Positions 36,908 through 47,951 of a stretch of DNA of 64,000 nt are shown piece after piece. A program made the position numbers and the translations under genes. Source of the DNA: Edaphobacter lichenicola (lineage in GTDB: Bacteria; Acidobacteriota; Terriglobia; Terriglobales; Acidobacteriaceae); the NCBI RefSeq assembly GCF_025264645.1, contig NZ_CP073696.1, positions 248,001 through 312,000 of the forward strand, read 5' to 3'. The notes below the pieces were generated by a model. It saw only the letters and a list, made by a program, of their open reading frames with translations. It was not told the DNA's origin and did not search any database. The number at the start of each line of letters is the position of its first letter. The first letter of the stretch is position 1.

Positions 36908-38002
36908 CTACCCAGCAAGTTGGAAAGCTACGTTGACGACGCCTTCCCAATCGATCGGATGACCCGATGCATCAGTGGCAGGTTGAAAGCGAGTGGCTTG
37001 CACGGCACGGATTGCAGAGTTGCCAAGACCATGGCCGAGATCGCTGGTGACGCCCAGAACCTCAACAGTTCCGGAAGAAGAGACACGAAGACGAACCGAC
37101 ACGACACCTTCGATATGAAGATTGCGAGCCTCTTCGGTGTACTCAGGCTTGGGTTTGAAGATAACCTTCGGCCCGGTCTTTGCTGTCACTGCGCTAGGAC
37201 CGGCGGGCTTCGGCATTGGTGGCGGCGTGTTCTGGCCGAGGTTGACAGCGCCAGGTGCGCGGCCCGGTGCGTTCATCGGGCCGGTGCCCCCGGTGACTCC
37301 AAGCTTCACGCCAACAACGGCGCCCGAAGCATTATCTCTGCCCCTCATGTTCTGACTGCCGGCCGAGCCGGAACCAAGATTGACAACCTGTGACTGAGCT
37401 CCCATGCCGTTATTCGAGGCAGGCATCCCCGACATTCCCTTGTTGCCAAGGTTGATGGACGTCGTCGAAGGACGGTTTGAAGGTGCGATCGGGTTGGTCT
37501 GCGAACCGAGTGCAACAGCGGTTGGATGTGGAGCGTTATTTACAACTGCAGCCGGTTGCGCCTGGGCCAAATTAACCACCTTCGGTGCCGGGGGTGGCTG
37601 AACGATCTTTGGCGGTGCCGGAAGAACGACAGGCATCGGCTGAACCATCTTGATGACGGGCGGCTTCGGAACGTCGGGAAGCTTGACATCGGGAAGCTTA
37701 ATTTTTGGCGGATCTACTTTGACGACCGGTGGTGGCGGAATCTTCGGCGCCTTGATCTTGATGGGCGGCGGATCCGGCTTTTTCATCGGAATCGGCTCGT
37801 CAAGATGCGTGAGCTTAATGTGATTATCCATCGTCTTCTTCGCAGCCGCGCCGATGATGATCGCACAGATGGCCAGGATGACGTTGAGCGCGACTGAAGT
37901 GAAGAGCGAGGACTTGCTCTGGCTGCCATCGTTGAGAACGCCAAAGTGGGCGAACTGCATATTCTGCGGTGTGGGATCGTCACTGCGAAGTGGCTTTGCC
38001 AT
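36908..38002 (-). CDS. TonB family energy-transducing protein
   Basis: A 364-residue TonB-like protein. A cytoplasmic N-terminus precedes one membrane span (about 40-62, LFTSVALNVILAICAIIIGA), then a long Pro/Lys spacer (KKPDPPPIKIKAPKIPPPP and more, to about 150), an Asn/Gly-rich stretch, and the C-terminal TonB domain (FKPKPEYTEEARNLHIEGVV ... AVQATRFQPATDASGHPIDW). It would couple the proton-motive force to outer membrane receptors. No ExbBD genes are adjacent. The ATG at 38002 has AAGGA ahead; the frame continues to 38026. Confidence 0.92.
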   Translation of the reverse strand: MAKPLRSDDPTPQNMQFAHFGVLNDGSQSKSSLFTSVALNVILAICAIIIGAAAKKTMDNHIKLTHLDEPIPMKKPDPPPIKIKAPKIPPPPVVKVDPPKIKLPDVKLPDVPKPPVIKMVQPMPVVLPAPPKIVQPPPAPKVVNLAQAQPAAVVNNAPHPTAVALGSQTNPIAPSNRPSTTSINLGNKGMSGMPASNNGMGAQSQVVNLGSGSAGSQNMRGRDNASGAVVGVKLGVTGGTGPMNAPGRAPGAVNLGQNTPPPMPKPAGPSAVTAKTGPKVIFKPKPEYTEEARNLHIEGVVSVRLRVSSSGTVEVLGVTSDLGHGLGNSAIRAVQATRFQPATDASGHPIDWEGVVNVAFQLAG

Positions 38003-38387
38003 AAAAATCCTTGAAGGGCCTCTCATCGAGGCGGGAGAATTACATCAGTGCTGTCATAGAACCAGAACCGATGCGAGGAGGGAATGACTCCGAGGTGCTA
38101 TGCCGGAGTGTTGGACAATTCGAACCTTCCGATTTGATCCGCTGCAACAGTACCTCAAATGAAATCAGCGACCAGAGGGGGAGAGTTCTGCACGTTGCGT
38201 CGGGGCCCGATTTTAAACAAGACGCAAGCTGAAGAAAAAGGTTGTAGCAGGCGCCGTGCATCGGGGAGTGCTTCTGTTCATGTGCCGGAGCTCTGCTCTT
38301 CTCTTATTGCAAGTATAGTGCCGTAACCGTAAGTGATTGACACTGGCACTTTTGTGGTATCCAAGAAGGAACACAGGAGATCAACAT
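38003..38387. promoter_or_regulatory. tonB-galE divergent intergenic region
   Basis: A 385-base gap with no credible gene. TTGACA at 38337-38342 lies ahead of galE, but no -10 box sits at the usual spacing. A TGGCAC-N5-TGGTA stretch there resembles a sigma-54 site but lacks the essential GC, so I do not call it. Short open frames across the gap are not protein-like. Confidence 0.3.
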
Positions 38388-39359
38388 ATGAATATTCTAG
38401 TGACTGGCGGAGCCGGCTATATCGGGGGAACGGTAGCCAGACTTCTGCTTGCCCAGGGACACGCAATTACGGTGTATGACAACCTTTGCCACAGCAAGCG
38501 TTTAGCCGTGGCAGACGGCGTTTCGTTTGTCGAGGGCGACCTGGCAGACCGTGCCTTGTTAGAGAGCACACTGAGCAAGGGCCGGTTCGACGGAGTGATG
38601 CACTTCGCTGCCTTGATCGAAGCCGGCGAAAGCATGAGGCGACCAGAAATTTATTTTAGAAATAACACTGCTTCTACCCTGACCCTGCTGGAAGCGATGT
38701 TGACCACCGGACATGACAGGCTGGTCTTCAGCTCGACGGCCGCCTGTTACGGCGAACCCGAGACAACGCCGATTGTTGAGGACGCGAAACTAAAACCGAC
38801 CAATCCATACGGCGAGAGCAAGCTCCTTGTCGAACATATGCTTCGGTGGCTAAACCTCGCCCATAACTTTAAGTATGCAGCCCTCCGATACTTCAACGTG
38901 GCAGGCGCGATTGAGGGCTATGGAGAGGCGCACGAGCCTGAGTCCCACCTCATCCCCTTAATTCTCGATGTTGCCCTCGGCAGAAGGGCGAACATCAAGG
39001 TCTTCGGCCGCGACTACCCGACCAAAGATGGCACCTGCGTGCGGGACTATATTCATGTACGCGATCTCGCCGAGGCCCATATGCTGGCGCTTTGCGCGCT
39101 TAGCGATGCGAAGAGCCGCCTGATCTACAACATCGGCATAGGACACGGGTTTACCGTGCTGGAGGTGATCGAATCTGTGCGCCGCGTCACGGGCAAATCG
39201 ATCGCGGTCGAGGAGATGGAACGCCGGCCAGGAGATCCGGCCGTCCTCGTAGCCAGTTCGGACAAGATCAAAACGGAGTTGGGCTGGCTGCCCAAGTACA
39301 CCGAGCTGGACGAGATCATAGCCAGCGCCTGGGAGTGGCATCAAAAACGTTATTCATAG
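38388..39359 (+). CDS. galE: UDP-glucose 4-epimerase
   Basis: A 323-residue short-chain dehydrogenase-type epimerase interconverting UDP-glucose and UDP-galactose. Motifs: ILVTGGAGYIGGTVA (NAD), FSSTAACYGEP with the catalytic Ser, and NPYGESKLLVEHML with the Tyr-Lys pair; RYFNVAGA and GTCVRDYIHVRDLA are diagnostic. The ATG at 38388 has AGGAG ahead; the frame begins at 38337 but the extra part is not conserved in type. It provides sugar nucleotides for envelope polysaccharides. A terminator follows. Confidence 0.95.
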   Translation: MNILVTGGAGYIGGTVARLLLAQGHAITVYDNLCHSKRLAVADGVSFVEGDLADRALLESTLSKGRFDGVMHFAALIEAGESMRRPEIYFRNNTASTLTLLEAMLTTGHDRLVFSSTAACYGEPETTPIVEDAKLKPTNPYGESKLLVEHMLRWLNLAHNFKYAALRYFNVAGAIEGYGEAHEPESHLIPLILDVALGRRANIKVFGRDYPTKDGTCVRDYIHVRDLAEAHMLALCALSDAKSRLIYNIGIGHGFTVLEVIESVRRVTGKSIAVEEMERRPGDPAVLVASSDKIKTELGWLPKYTELDEIIASAWEWHQKRYS

Positions 39360-39371
39360 AGCAAACCTCAG

Positions 39372-39405
39372 AACAGGTCGCGAACGGAGATAGTCGCGAT
39401 CTGTT
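39372..39405 (+). terminator. Stem-loop after galE
   Basis: AACAGGTCGCGA (39372-39383) pairs with TCGCGATCTGTT (39394-39405) with one G-U pair and a 10-base loop, followed by TTGCG. It separates galE from the DUF421 gene. Confidence 0.65.
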
Positions 39406-39439
39406 TTGCGAGGAATAGGGACGCACAAAGGAGTTTTTC

Positions 39440-40024
39440 TTGATCGAGAGCATGTTTCACCTACCGCTGCCGGTGCTGGAAAAGATTCTGCGTCCGGTCA
39501 TCGTCTACCTGTGCCTCATCGGATTTCTTCGCCTGTTCGGAAAGCGGGAGCTGGCGCAGCTGAATCCGTTGGATCTGGTCGTGTTGCTAAGCCTCTCGAA
39601 CACCGTCCAGAACGCGATGATCGGGGACGACAACTCGGTGTCTGGCGGAATAATTGGAGCATTTTCGCTCCTCACGATCAATTGGCTGCTGACCCGGATC
39701 CTCTTTCGCATGCCAAAGCTGAACAGTGCCTTCGAGGGCACTCCATCGGTCCTGATCCGTCGCGGAGTTGTCGATTGGGCGGAGGCGAAGAGGCAGGTAC
39801 TGACAGAGCTCGAACTGCGATCTGTCCTGCATCGGCAGGGTTACAACGACTTCAGTGAGGTCGAGAAGTGTGTTCTCGAGCCGAACGGCAACTTCTACAT
39901 CGAAGGAATTAAATCCATGAGCGACGATGCCCAGCGGGCTGACATGAGAAAAGAGATAAGAGAGTCGCTCGCTGCCCTCAACCGCGAAGTAAAGGAGCTG
40001 CGTGCCGAGCTGGCTGCGCGATAG
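39440..40024 (+). CDS. DUF421 (YetF-type) membrane protein
   Basis: A 194-residue protein with about three N-terminal membrane spans (about 12-75) including GKRELAQLNPLDLVVLLSLS, the DUF421 signature, then a cytosolic alpha/beta YetF-like domain (NSAFEGTPSVLIRRGVVDWA ... ELELRSVLHRQGYNDFSEVE). It starts at TTG 39440 with AAAGGAG seven bases ahead. YetF/YdfR/YcaP-type proteins are of unknown function, some being spore- or redox-linked. No partner gene is evident. Confidence 0.88.
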   Translation: MIESMFHLPLPVLEKILRPVIVYLCLIGFLRLFGKRELAQLNPLDLVVLLSLSNTVQNAMIGDDNSVSGGIIGAFSLLTINWLLTRILFRMPKLNSAFEGTPSVLIRRGVVDWAEAKRQVLTELELRSVLHRQGYNDFSEVEKCVLEPNGNFYIEGIKSMSDDAQRADMRKEIRESLAALNREVKELRAELAAR

Positions 40025-40045
40025 TGGGCGGCGATTGCGCGCCGC

Positions 40046-40231
40046 TTATGGAGCCGATGAGTTCTTCTCTAGCGTCCTGATATAGCGTTCAGGCGGCAGC
40101 GGCAGTTGCGAGTCTCGAACAGCGGCGCGGTACCCACCCATATAAATGGAGTACATGACGGCCAGCGCGCATCCCACGCCAAAGGCGAAGCCAAGAAAAA
40201 ATCCGATGACCGAAGGCCAGTAGAAGTTCAC
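40046..40231 (-). CDS. Small single-span membrane protein
   Basis: A 61-residue protein starting at GTG 40231, with a strong transmembrane segment (VIGFFLGFAFGVGCALAVMY) and a basic, Pro-containing tail (PPERYIRTLEKNSSAP). It is convergent with the DUF421 gene and divergent from the amidohydrolase gene. No good ribosome binding site is seen, so the start is uncertain. Family unknown. Confidence 0.5.
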   Translation of the reverse strand: MNFYWPSVIGFFLGFAFGVGCALAVMYSIYMGGYRAAVRDSQLPLPPERYIRTLEKNSSAP

Positions 40232-40259
40232 GATAAATGAAGTCTACAGTCGCCGAGCA

Positions 40260-40275
40260 TGTACAGTTCTGTACA
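40260..40275. promoter_or_regulatory. 16-base palindrome ahead of the amidohydrolase gene
   Basis: TGTACAG and CTGTACA (40260-40266, 40269-40275) are perfect complements around TT. The site lies 29 bases before the amidohydrolase ATG in a divergent region, the right place for a repressor operator. The cognate regulator is not evident. Confidence 0.5.
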
Positions 40276-40304
40276 ACCAGTCCAAAGCGAAACAGGAGAG
40301 TGCA

Positions 40305-41648
40305 ATGCAGATAGGTCAGCGGATCGCGGCGTGTGGAATCGTTTTGGCAGCGGTAGCGGGACTAACGACGACCGCAGGGGCACAAGAGGTCCCAGCACTG
40401 GTAGACCAGCAGCTTCCAGGCCTGTTGACGACCTACAAGAGCATTCACGCGGCGCCGGAGTTGTCGCATCACGAAGCGCAGACGTCAGCCCTGTTAGCCG
40501 AAGAGCTGCGCAAGGCCGGATATTCGGTCACCGAACGCATTGGAAAGTATCCCGACGGCTCACAGGCCTACGGTGTGGTTGGAATTTTGAAGAATGGCGC
40601 CGGTCCTACGCTGCTGATTCGGACGGATCTGGATGCTCTGCCGGTGACCGAAGATACGGGTCTGCCCTATGCCAGTACGGTGCGCTCAAAGAATCCCGCA
40701 GGCCAGGACGTCGGCGTGATGCATGCCTGCGGGCACGACATCCACATCACCACGATGATCGGCGTCGCACGCAATATGGTGGCGCTAAAGAGTCAATGGC
40801 ATGGCACCCTTATGCTGATCGGGCAACCGAGCGAGGAGACCATCGACGGAGCAAAAGCAATGATGGCCGATCACCTCTATGAGCGCTTCGGACGCCCGGA
40901 TATGGCGATCGCCCTCCATGACTCGAACTTCGCCGCCGGCAAGGTCTCAGTCGTATCGGGCCCGGCGCTTGCTAGCTCCACCTCCATCGATGTGATCATG
41001 CGCGGCGTAGGGAGCCACGGCGCAGCGCCAGAGGCGGGCAAGGATCCAATCGTGATGGCGAGTGAATTCGTAGTCGCTTTGCAGACTATTGTGAGCCGAT
41101 CCATTCCTCCCGACCAGCCGGCCGTCGTGACAGTTGGTGATATCCATGGAGGTACCAAGCGCAACATCATTCCCAGCGAGGTGAAGATGGAGTTGACCAC
41201 GCGCTGCTACAGCGAGGCGGTGCGACAGACGATCATCGCTGGCGTAAACCGCACCGCCAAGGGAATCGCCATTGCGGGCGGTGTTCCCGAAGACCGAATG
41301 CCCATCGTCAAGGTCCTTGATGATGAGTCAACGCCCGCCACGATCAACGATGTGGAACTCTCCGCTCGCCTGCAAAAGATCTTCGTTGCGAAGCTGGGCG
41401 CTGAGAACGTAATCGACAGACAAGCGATCATGGGCAGCGAAGACTTCGGAATCTTCAGCATGGACCACAAGATTCCCGCCGTGATCTTCTGGCTGGGCGC
41501 CTACGACCCGAAGAAGGTAGCAGAGAGCGAGCGCATCGGTGTCGCGCTGCCGTCGCCCCATTCCCCATTTTTTGCTCCCCTGCCGGAGCCGACCCTGCGC
41601 ACCGGGGTAACGGTGATGACCGACGCAGCACTTGCTCTGCTCCAATAA
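40305..41648 (+). CDS. Exported M20 family amidohydrolase (aminoacylase/hippurate hydrolase type)
   Basis: A 447-residue metallo-amidohydrolase of the M20D group that cleaves N-acyl amino acids. The signal peptide ends near TTAGAQE. Metal ligands include HACGHDIH (about 137-144) and the later EET (PSEETIDGAKA) and HD (ALHDSNF) and SEDF (MGSEDFG) motifs; the dimerisation insert runs about 210-320. It stands alone between a palindrome and a terminator. Export of an M20D enzyme is less usual than cytosolic location. Confidence 0.9.
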   Translation: MQIGQRIAACGIVLAAVAGLTTTAGAQEVPALVDQQLPGLLTTYKSIHAAPELSHHEAQTSALLAEELRKAGYSVTERIGKYPDGSQAYGVVGILKNGAGPTLLIRTDLDALPVTEDTGLPYASTVRSKNPAGQDVGVMHACGHDIHITTMIGVARNMVALKSQWHGTLMLIGQPSEETIDGAKAMMADHLYERFGRPDMAIALHDSNFAAGKVSVVSGPALASSTSIDVIMRGVGSHGAAPEAGKDPIVMASEFVVALQTIVSRSIPPDQPAVVTVGDIHGGTKRNIIPSEVKMELTTRCYSEAVRQTIIAGVNRTAKGIAIAGGVPEDRMPIVKVLDDESTPATINDVELSARLQKIFVAKLGAENVIDRQAIMGSEDFGIFSMDHKIPAVIFWLGAYDPKKVAESERIGVALPSPHSPFFAPLPEPTLRTGVTVMTDAALALLQ

Positions 41649-41651
41649 AAA

Positions 41652-41685
41652 CGTGACGCCAAATCCGTAAAGAATTGGCGTCACG
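41652..41685 (+). terminator. Stem-loop after the amidohydrolase gene
   Basis: CGTGACGCCAA (41652-41662) and its exact complement at 41675-41685, loop of 12 bases. Placed directly after the stop at 41648. Confidence 0.75.
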
Positions 41686-41726
41686 CGTGTCTTCCAATCC
41701 TGAGCAGCGCAGATCGAGAGCCCGAG

Positions 41727-41888
41727 TTACTTCGCTGTCGTTGTAGCCGCCGGCGTGCCGATATTGAAGATCTTCAGCGCGTTCTTAACCGTGTAGTCGA
41801 GCCCCCACGCGGTGGGAATAATAACGATAATCCACGCAGCAGCGATGAGCAGCGGCGAAGATTTTTTGACGTTCGTTGTATCTGCCAT
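41727..41888 (-). CDS. Small partner subunit of the OFA-type MFS transporter
   Basis: A 53-residue protein starting MADTTNVKKSSP, with one hydrophobic span (LLIAAAWIIVIIPTAWGL) and a short amphipathic tail (TVKNALKIFNIG). The AWxxxxxPxAWGxxxTxxNAxKxF pattern matches what I know of small subunits found beside oxalate/formate-type MFS carriers. The ATG at 41888 has AGGAG ahead, and the gene lies 55 bases downstream of the transporter on the same strand. The gene is too short for most automatic calls. That it stabilises or modulates the carrier is inference. Confidence 0.8.
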   Translation of the reverse strand: MADTTNVKKSSPLLIAAAWIIVIIPTAWGLDYTVKNALKIFNIGTPAATTTAK

Positions 41889-41943
41889 GAGATTGCTCCT
41901 GATGAAGGAAATGGCGAAGGACCTGCCCTCCGCCGAATCGACG

Positions 41944-43320
41944 TTAGTGGGCGGCGCCCTCGGGCACCACGATATTGGTATCTTTCAGCCAGAACTTCTC
42001 AGCCACTGGCCGCACCATCAGGTTGGCTAGAAATCCGACCACCAGCAGGCCACACATGATGTGCAGAATGAGCGGGTAAGCATCCTCTTTGTTCATGTGA
42101 TTATCCACGTAGTGGTCGAGAATGCCGTTGACGATAAGCGGCCCGATGATTCCCGCAGCCGACCACGCAGTAAGCAGACGTCCGTGGATCGCCGAGACGT
42201 TATAGCCGCCAAACAAGTCCTTCAGATAAGCGGGAATAGTGGCAAATCCACCCCCATACATCGAAATCACCAGAGCCGCGATGGCGACAAAGAGGGGAAC
42301 CGAGTTGATCTTGTCCTGCCGGGTAAAAGGAAGGAAGAAGTAGAGGGCCGGGCCGAGAATAAAGAAGGTGAAGTAGGTGCCTTTGCGTCCGAGGAAGTCA
42401 GAGAACGAAGCCCAGAGGAAGCGTCCGGCCATATTGAAGATGCTCAGGATGCCCACGAAGCCGACCGCAGCAACCGGACTGATCTGGCCCTTGAACAGAT
42501 CCTGAATCATGGGAGCGGCCTGCTCCAGAATGCCGATGCCCGCGGTTACGTTGACGAAGAGCATGATCCAGAGCAGCCAGAACTGCGGTGTCTTCCAGGC
42601 CTCGGTGACAGCAACGTTGTGGCTTGAGATCAGCGCGGAGTGCTTTACAGGAGGCACCCAGCCTTCCGGCTTCCAACCCGTTGGCGGGACACGGATCGTG
42701 AAGACACCGAACATCATGAAGATGAAGTACAGAACGCCCATCGTAATCATGGTGTAGGGAATGGAGGGCTGTCCCGCCGCCTTGAAGTGAGCCATCAGAT
42801 TGCTGGCCAGTGGGCCACCGATCATCGCTCCACCGCCAAAGCCCATGATGGCAAGCCCTGTGGCCAGGCCGGGGCGGTCCGGGAACCACTTGATCAGAGT
42901 CGAAACCGGAGAGATATATCCCAGTCCAAGGCCGATGCCGCCGATAACGCCATATCCCAGATAGATCAGTGCCAGCTGATGCGTGCTCGCTCCAAAGGAC
43001 GCAATGATGAAGCCTGCGCTGAAGCAGATCGCTGCATAAAACATAGCGCGACGTGGCCCTGCTCTTTCCAGCCACGCTCCAAACAGTGCAGCCGAAATAC
43101 CAAGAAACGCGATCGCGATCGAAAAAATATATCCGACCTCCTTCAGATTCCACGCAGAACCGTCAGCGCCATGCAGTGCCAGCAGCGGGTTTTTGAAGAC
43201 CGAGAAGGAGTAAACCTGTCCGATAGAGAGATGAATCGCAAGGGCAGCCGGCGGGGCGAGCCAGCGACTATATCCAGGATGTGCGATAGAGCGGTCACGA
43301 TCGAGAAAAGCGAGAGCCAT
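41944..43320 (-). CDS. OFA family MFS transporter (oxalate/formate antiporter-like)
   Basis: A 458-residue major facilitator with twelve membrane spans. The OFA group is indicated by WLAPPAALAIHLSIGQVYSF near the start, GLGLGYISPVSTLIKWFPDR in the first half, and the FGGYNVSAIHGRLLTAWSAAG motif in the second. Members exchange or import small carboxylates: oxalate, formate, pyruvate, lactate or acetate. It is divergent from the acetyl-CoA synthetase gene and followed by the 53-residue partner, which makes acetate or a similar short-chain acid the most likely substrate; that is inference. Confidence 0.9.
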   Translation of the reverse strand: MALAFLDRDRSIAHPGYSRWLAPPAALAIHLSIGQVYSFSVFKNPLLALHGADGSAWNLKEVGYIFSIAIAFLGISAALFGAWLERAGPRRAMFYAAICFSAGFIIASFGASTHQLALIYLGYGVIGGIGLGLGYISPVSTLIKWFPDRPGLATGLAIMGFGGGAMIGGPLASNLMAHFKAAGQPSIPYTMITMGVLYFIFMMFGVFTIRVPPTGWKPEGWVPPVKHSALISSHNVAVTEAWKTPQFWLLWIMLFVNVTAGIGILEQAAPMIQDLFKGQISPVAAVGFVGILSIFNMAGRFLWASFSDFLGRKGTYFTFFILGPALYFFLPFTRQDKINSVPLFVAIAALVISMYGGGFATIPAYLKDLFGGYNVSAIHGRLLTAWSAAGIIGPLIVNGILDHYVDNHMNKEDAYPLILHIMCGLLVVGFLANLMVRPVAEKFWLKDTNIVVPEGAAH

Positions 43321-43528
43321 GAGAACCTCAGGAGTTGTAGGTCGTACAGAATCACAGAGATAGCTGTAAACAGCATTTGTTGTACTGCGTATCTAGATGC
43401 GCACACCACAATACATGATTCTTTCCGGGTGCATGTCACAAAATTGTCGTCGCGCCACGGTTGCTGTGACCGAGTTGTATAGGGTACCTTCACCTTGCTG
43501 GTGAAAATCACGGAGGGCTGTGCGGTCA

Positions 43529-45484
<1,956 letters not shown>

Positions 45485-45488
45485 TTCG

Positions 45489-47885
45489 TTAGAGGAGATT
45501 GGTGCGGGGTTTGGTCGGCAGCGTGAAGTGAAACGTCGTGCCTTCGTCCGGCTTGCTGGTGGCCCAGATGCGGCCACCGTGCTGGTTGATAATGCTGCGA
45601 CATATCGCGAGCCCAAGCCCTGTGCCGCCCATCGCACGCGAGTCCGACGCATCGCCCTGCTGGAATCGATCGAAGATATGCTCCAGCTTATCCTCGGGAA
45701 TACCGCGGCCCTGATCGCGAACCTCGATCAAGGCTTCATGCTCGTCGAGATTCCGCGCCGTCAGGTGAATCTCGCTGCCCGCAGGTGAGAACTTGATGGC
45801 GTTGGAGAGCAGGTTGTCGAGCGTCTGCAGAATACGATCAGGATCGGCCCACACGGTAACGCCATTCGCGGCGAAGAAGATGCGGATATTCGGCTTCGGC
45901 GTGCGGGCCTGCTGAACCCCGGCGGCGCGGCGAAGCAGATCTTCCGCGCTGCACATCGTCGAATGCAGCTCCGTCTTGCCGCTGCTGATGCGCTCGAGAT
46001 CCAGAATGTCGTTGACCAGTCTCACCAGTCGGTCGGAGTTGCTGATGGCAATCTCCAGCATCTGCTGTGTCTTCTCAGGACGATTCGTGAGCGCTCCACC
46101 GGCGAGCAATCCTAACGCACCGCGCAGCGATGTGAGCGGCGTTCGAAGCTCATGCGAGACCGTAGAGATGAACTCATCCTTCATACGGTCAAGCGCGCGA
46201 CGCTCCGTGGTGTCAGTAAACGCAACAACGACACCCAGCGTCTTCAAGCCGTCGGGATCAGCCGATTGAGAGTCGATCTGTGGCCGCGCGACATACTCGA
46301 CGGGGAAGCATGAGCCATCCTTGCGCCAGAAGATCTCATTCGAGATGCGGACGGTTGCGAAGTTGGTAAGGGTTTTGCGAATCGGCGAGTCTGCCGCCTC
46401 ATAGGGCGTACCGTCGGCACGGGTGTGGTGGATCAGCTGATGCATGTTGCGGCCCAGCATCTCCTCCTGCTTGTAACCGAGCATCTGCGCAGCAGCAGAG
46501 TTGACGACGGTCACCTTACCTTCCAGATCGATGCCGTAGATGCCATCGCCAACCGACTCGAGAATGGAATCCGATTGGCGCGTCAGCGTACGCAGCCGGC
46601 CCTCAGCGCGGACCTGCTCGCTGATGTCGACACCAAAGCCAAGTACATATGGCGCACGGCCCGGAACAACGATAAGTTTGTTGCGGTAGGCGACAACCCG
46701 CATATCGCCGTCAGCGTGGGAAAGATGAAGCAGCCCCTGCGCTTCGCCGGTCTCGCCAATCTTTTTCAGGTAGGCAGGCATCGCCGCGCGGCGGTCAGGC
46801 ACGATGAAATCGGCGAGATTGCGGTTCGTCATCTCTTCGACCGTTCGTCCGATTGTTTCGGCACCGTGCGTGTTGATGGTCAGAAGCGTGCCGCGAAGAT
46901 CATGCGTACAGACCATACCCAGCGAACCTTCGACCAGCTGGCGGTACCGTGCTTCGCTCTCGCGTAGCGTCGCCTCCGCAGCGCGTTGCGTCGTCACATC
47001 GATGCCGGTCGCGATGATGAACGCCACCTGACCCTGCGTATCGGTCAGTGCGGTGGCAGACCACGCGATCCGGCGCACGCTGCCGTCGCGATTGAGCCAC
47101 TGGTTTTCATACGCCGCAGGAAAGTGGCCGGAGCGGAGCCGCTCAAACGTCTCGATGGCCTCCGGAATCTCCTGGCGCGGAATCAGCTTGTCCCAGGCAT
47201 AGCGGCCGACCAGGGTAGGGAAGTCGTAGCCGGAGGCCATCTCGCAGGCTCGGTTAAAGCGAACGATGCGGCCAGCGGGATCAAACACCGCGACCAGTGC
47301 GCCAACCGTATCCAGGACGGCCGAAACGAAGTTGCGCTCGACCGTGAGAGCGGACTCAACACGCTGCCGCGAACGAGCCGCGCGGTCCATCTGACGGATG
47401 CGGCCATTGAGTTCCAGCCGCGTAATCACCTGGCGGCCGAGAATGCTCAGGGCAGAAGTCTGCTCCTCGGTGAGCCTTCGGGGATGATGGTCCAGCACAA
47501 GCAACGCGCCGATGCTGACGCCGCCCGGTGTCGCAAGCGGTGCGCCGGCATAGAAGCGGTAAGGCCGACCTTCGAGAATGATTCCATCGGGAGCGTAGTC
47601 CGGGTCGTTGCGTGCGTCTGGAATCTCATATACGGTGTCGCCCAGAATGGTGGTCTCACATGGAAGACTGCCGAGCGAGACGTCAGGAGACTCAATCCCG
47701 AAACGCGACCGCAACCATAGCCGATCCGACCCCACCAGAGAGATCGCTGCAACCGGTGTTTCGCATATCTGTGCTGCCAAACGCGTCAGGTCATCGAGAA
47801 CGGGATCGGGCGCAGAGTTGAGGACCTCATACTGATTGAGGGCCTCGATCCGCAACGCTTCGTCTTTGACCAGGAGAGCATTCAT
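45489..47885 (-). CDS. GAF / multi-PAS sensor histidine kinase
   Basis: A 798-residue soluble hybrid-free kinase. An N-terminal GAF domain (about 20-165, with DRLWLRSRFGIES) is followed by three PAS/PAC modules (about 190-305, 310-425 and 430-570, each with a GRIVRFN or similar strand), then HisKA (EFISTVSHELRTPLTSLRGAL) and HATPase (NLLSNAIKFSPAG, VRDQGRGIPEDKLEHIFDRF, GTGLGLAICRSII). No membrane span is seen, so it senses cytosolic or redox signals. No receiver or regulator gene is adjacent. It ends five bases from acs, convergent. Confidence 0.92.
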   Translation of the reverse strand: MNALLVKDEALRIEALNQYEVLNSAPDPVLDDLTRLAAQICETPVAAISLVGSDRLWLRSRFGIESPDVSLGSLPCETTILGDTVYEIPDARNDPDYAPDGIILEGRPYRFYAGAPLATPGGVSIGALLVLDHHPRRLTEEQTSALSILGRQVITRLELNGRIRQMDRAARSRQRVESALTVERNFVSAVLDTVGALVAVFDPAGRIVRFNRACEMASGYDFPTLVGRYAWDKLIPRQEIPEAIETFERLRSGHFPAAYENQWLNRDGSVRRIAWSATALTDTQGQVAFIIATGIDVTTQRAAEATLRESEARYRQLVEGSLGMVCTHDLRGTLLTINTHGAETIGRTVEEMTNRNLADFIVPDRRAAMPAYLKKIGETGEAQGLLHLSHADGDMRVVAYRNKLIVVPGRAPYVLGFGVDISEQVRAEGRLRTLTRQSDSILESVGDGIYGIDLEGKVTVVNSAAAQMLGYKQEEMLGRNMHQLIHHTRADGTPYEAADSPIRKTLTNFATVRISNEIFWRKDGSCFPVEYVARPQIDSQSADPDGLKTLGVVVAFTDTTERRALDRMKDEFISTVSHELRTPLTSLRGALGLLAGGALTNRPEKTQQMLEIAISNSDRLVRLVNDILDLERISSGKTELHSTMCSAEDLLRRAAGVQQARTPKPNIRIFFAANGVTVWADPDRILQTLDNLLSNAIKFSPAGSEIHLTARNLDEHEALIEVRDQGRGIPEDKLEHIFDRFQQGDASDSRAMGGTGLGLAICRSIINQHGGRIWATSKPDEGTTFHFTLPTKPRTNLL

Positions 47886-47951
47886 TTAACGTGGTTTAAT
47901 CGTATGGATGTGCAAACTATTGCGCACTCCTACTTTGGTTGCAGCAATAAC

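Noticed and set aside
38344..38360. Possible sigma-54 promoter ahead of galE
   Set aside because: TGGCAC is present but the -12 element lacks the invariant GC.
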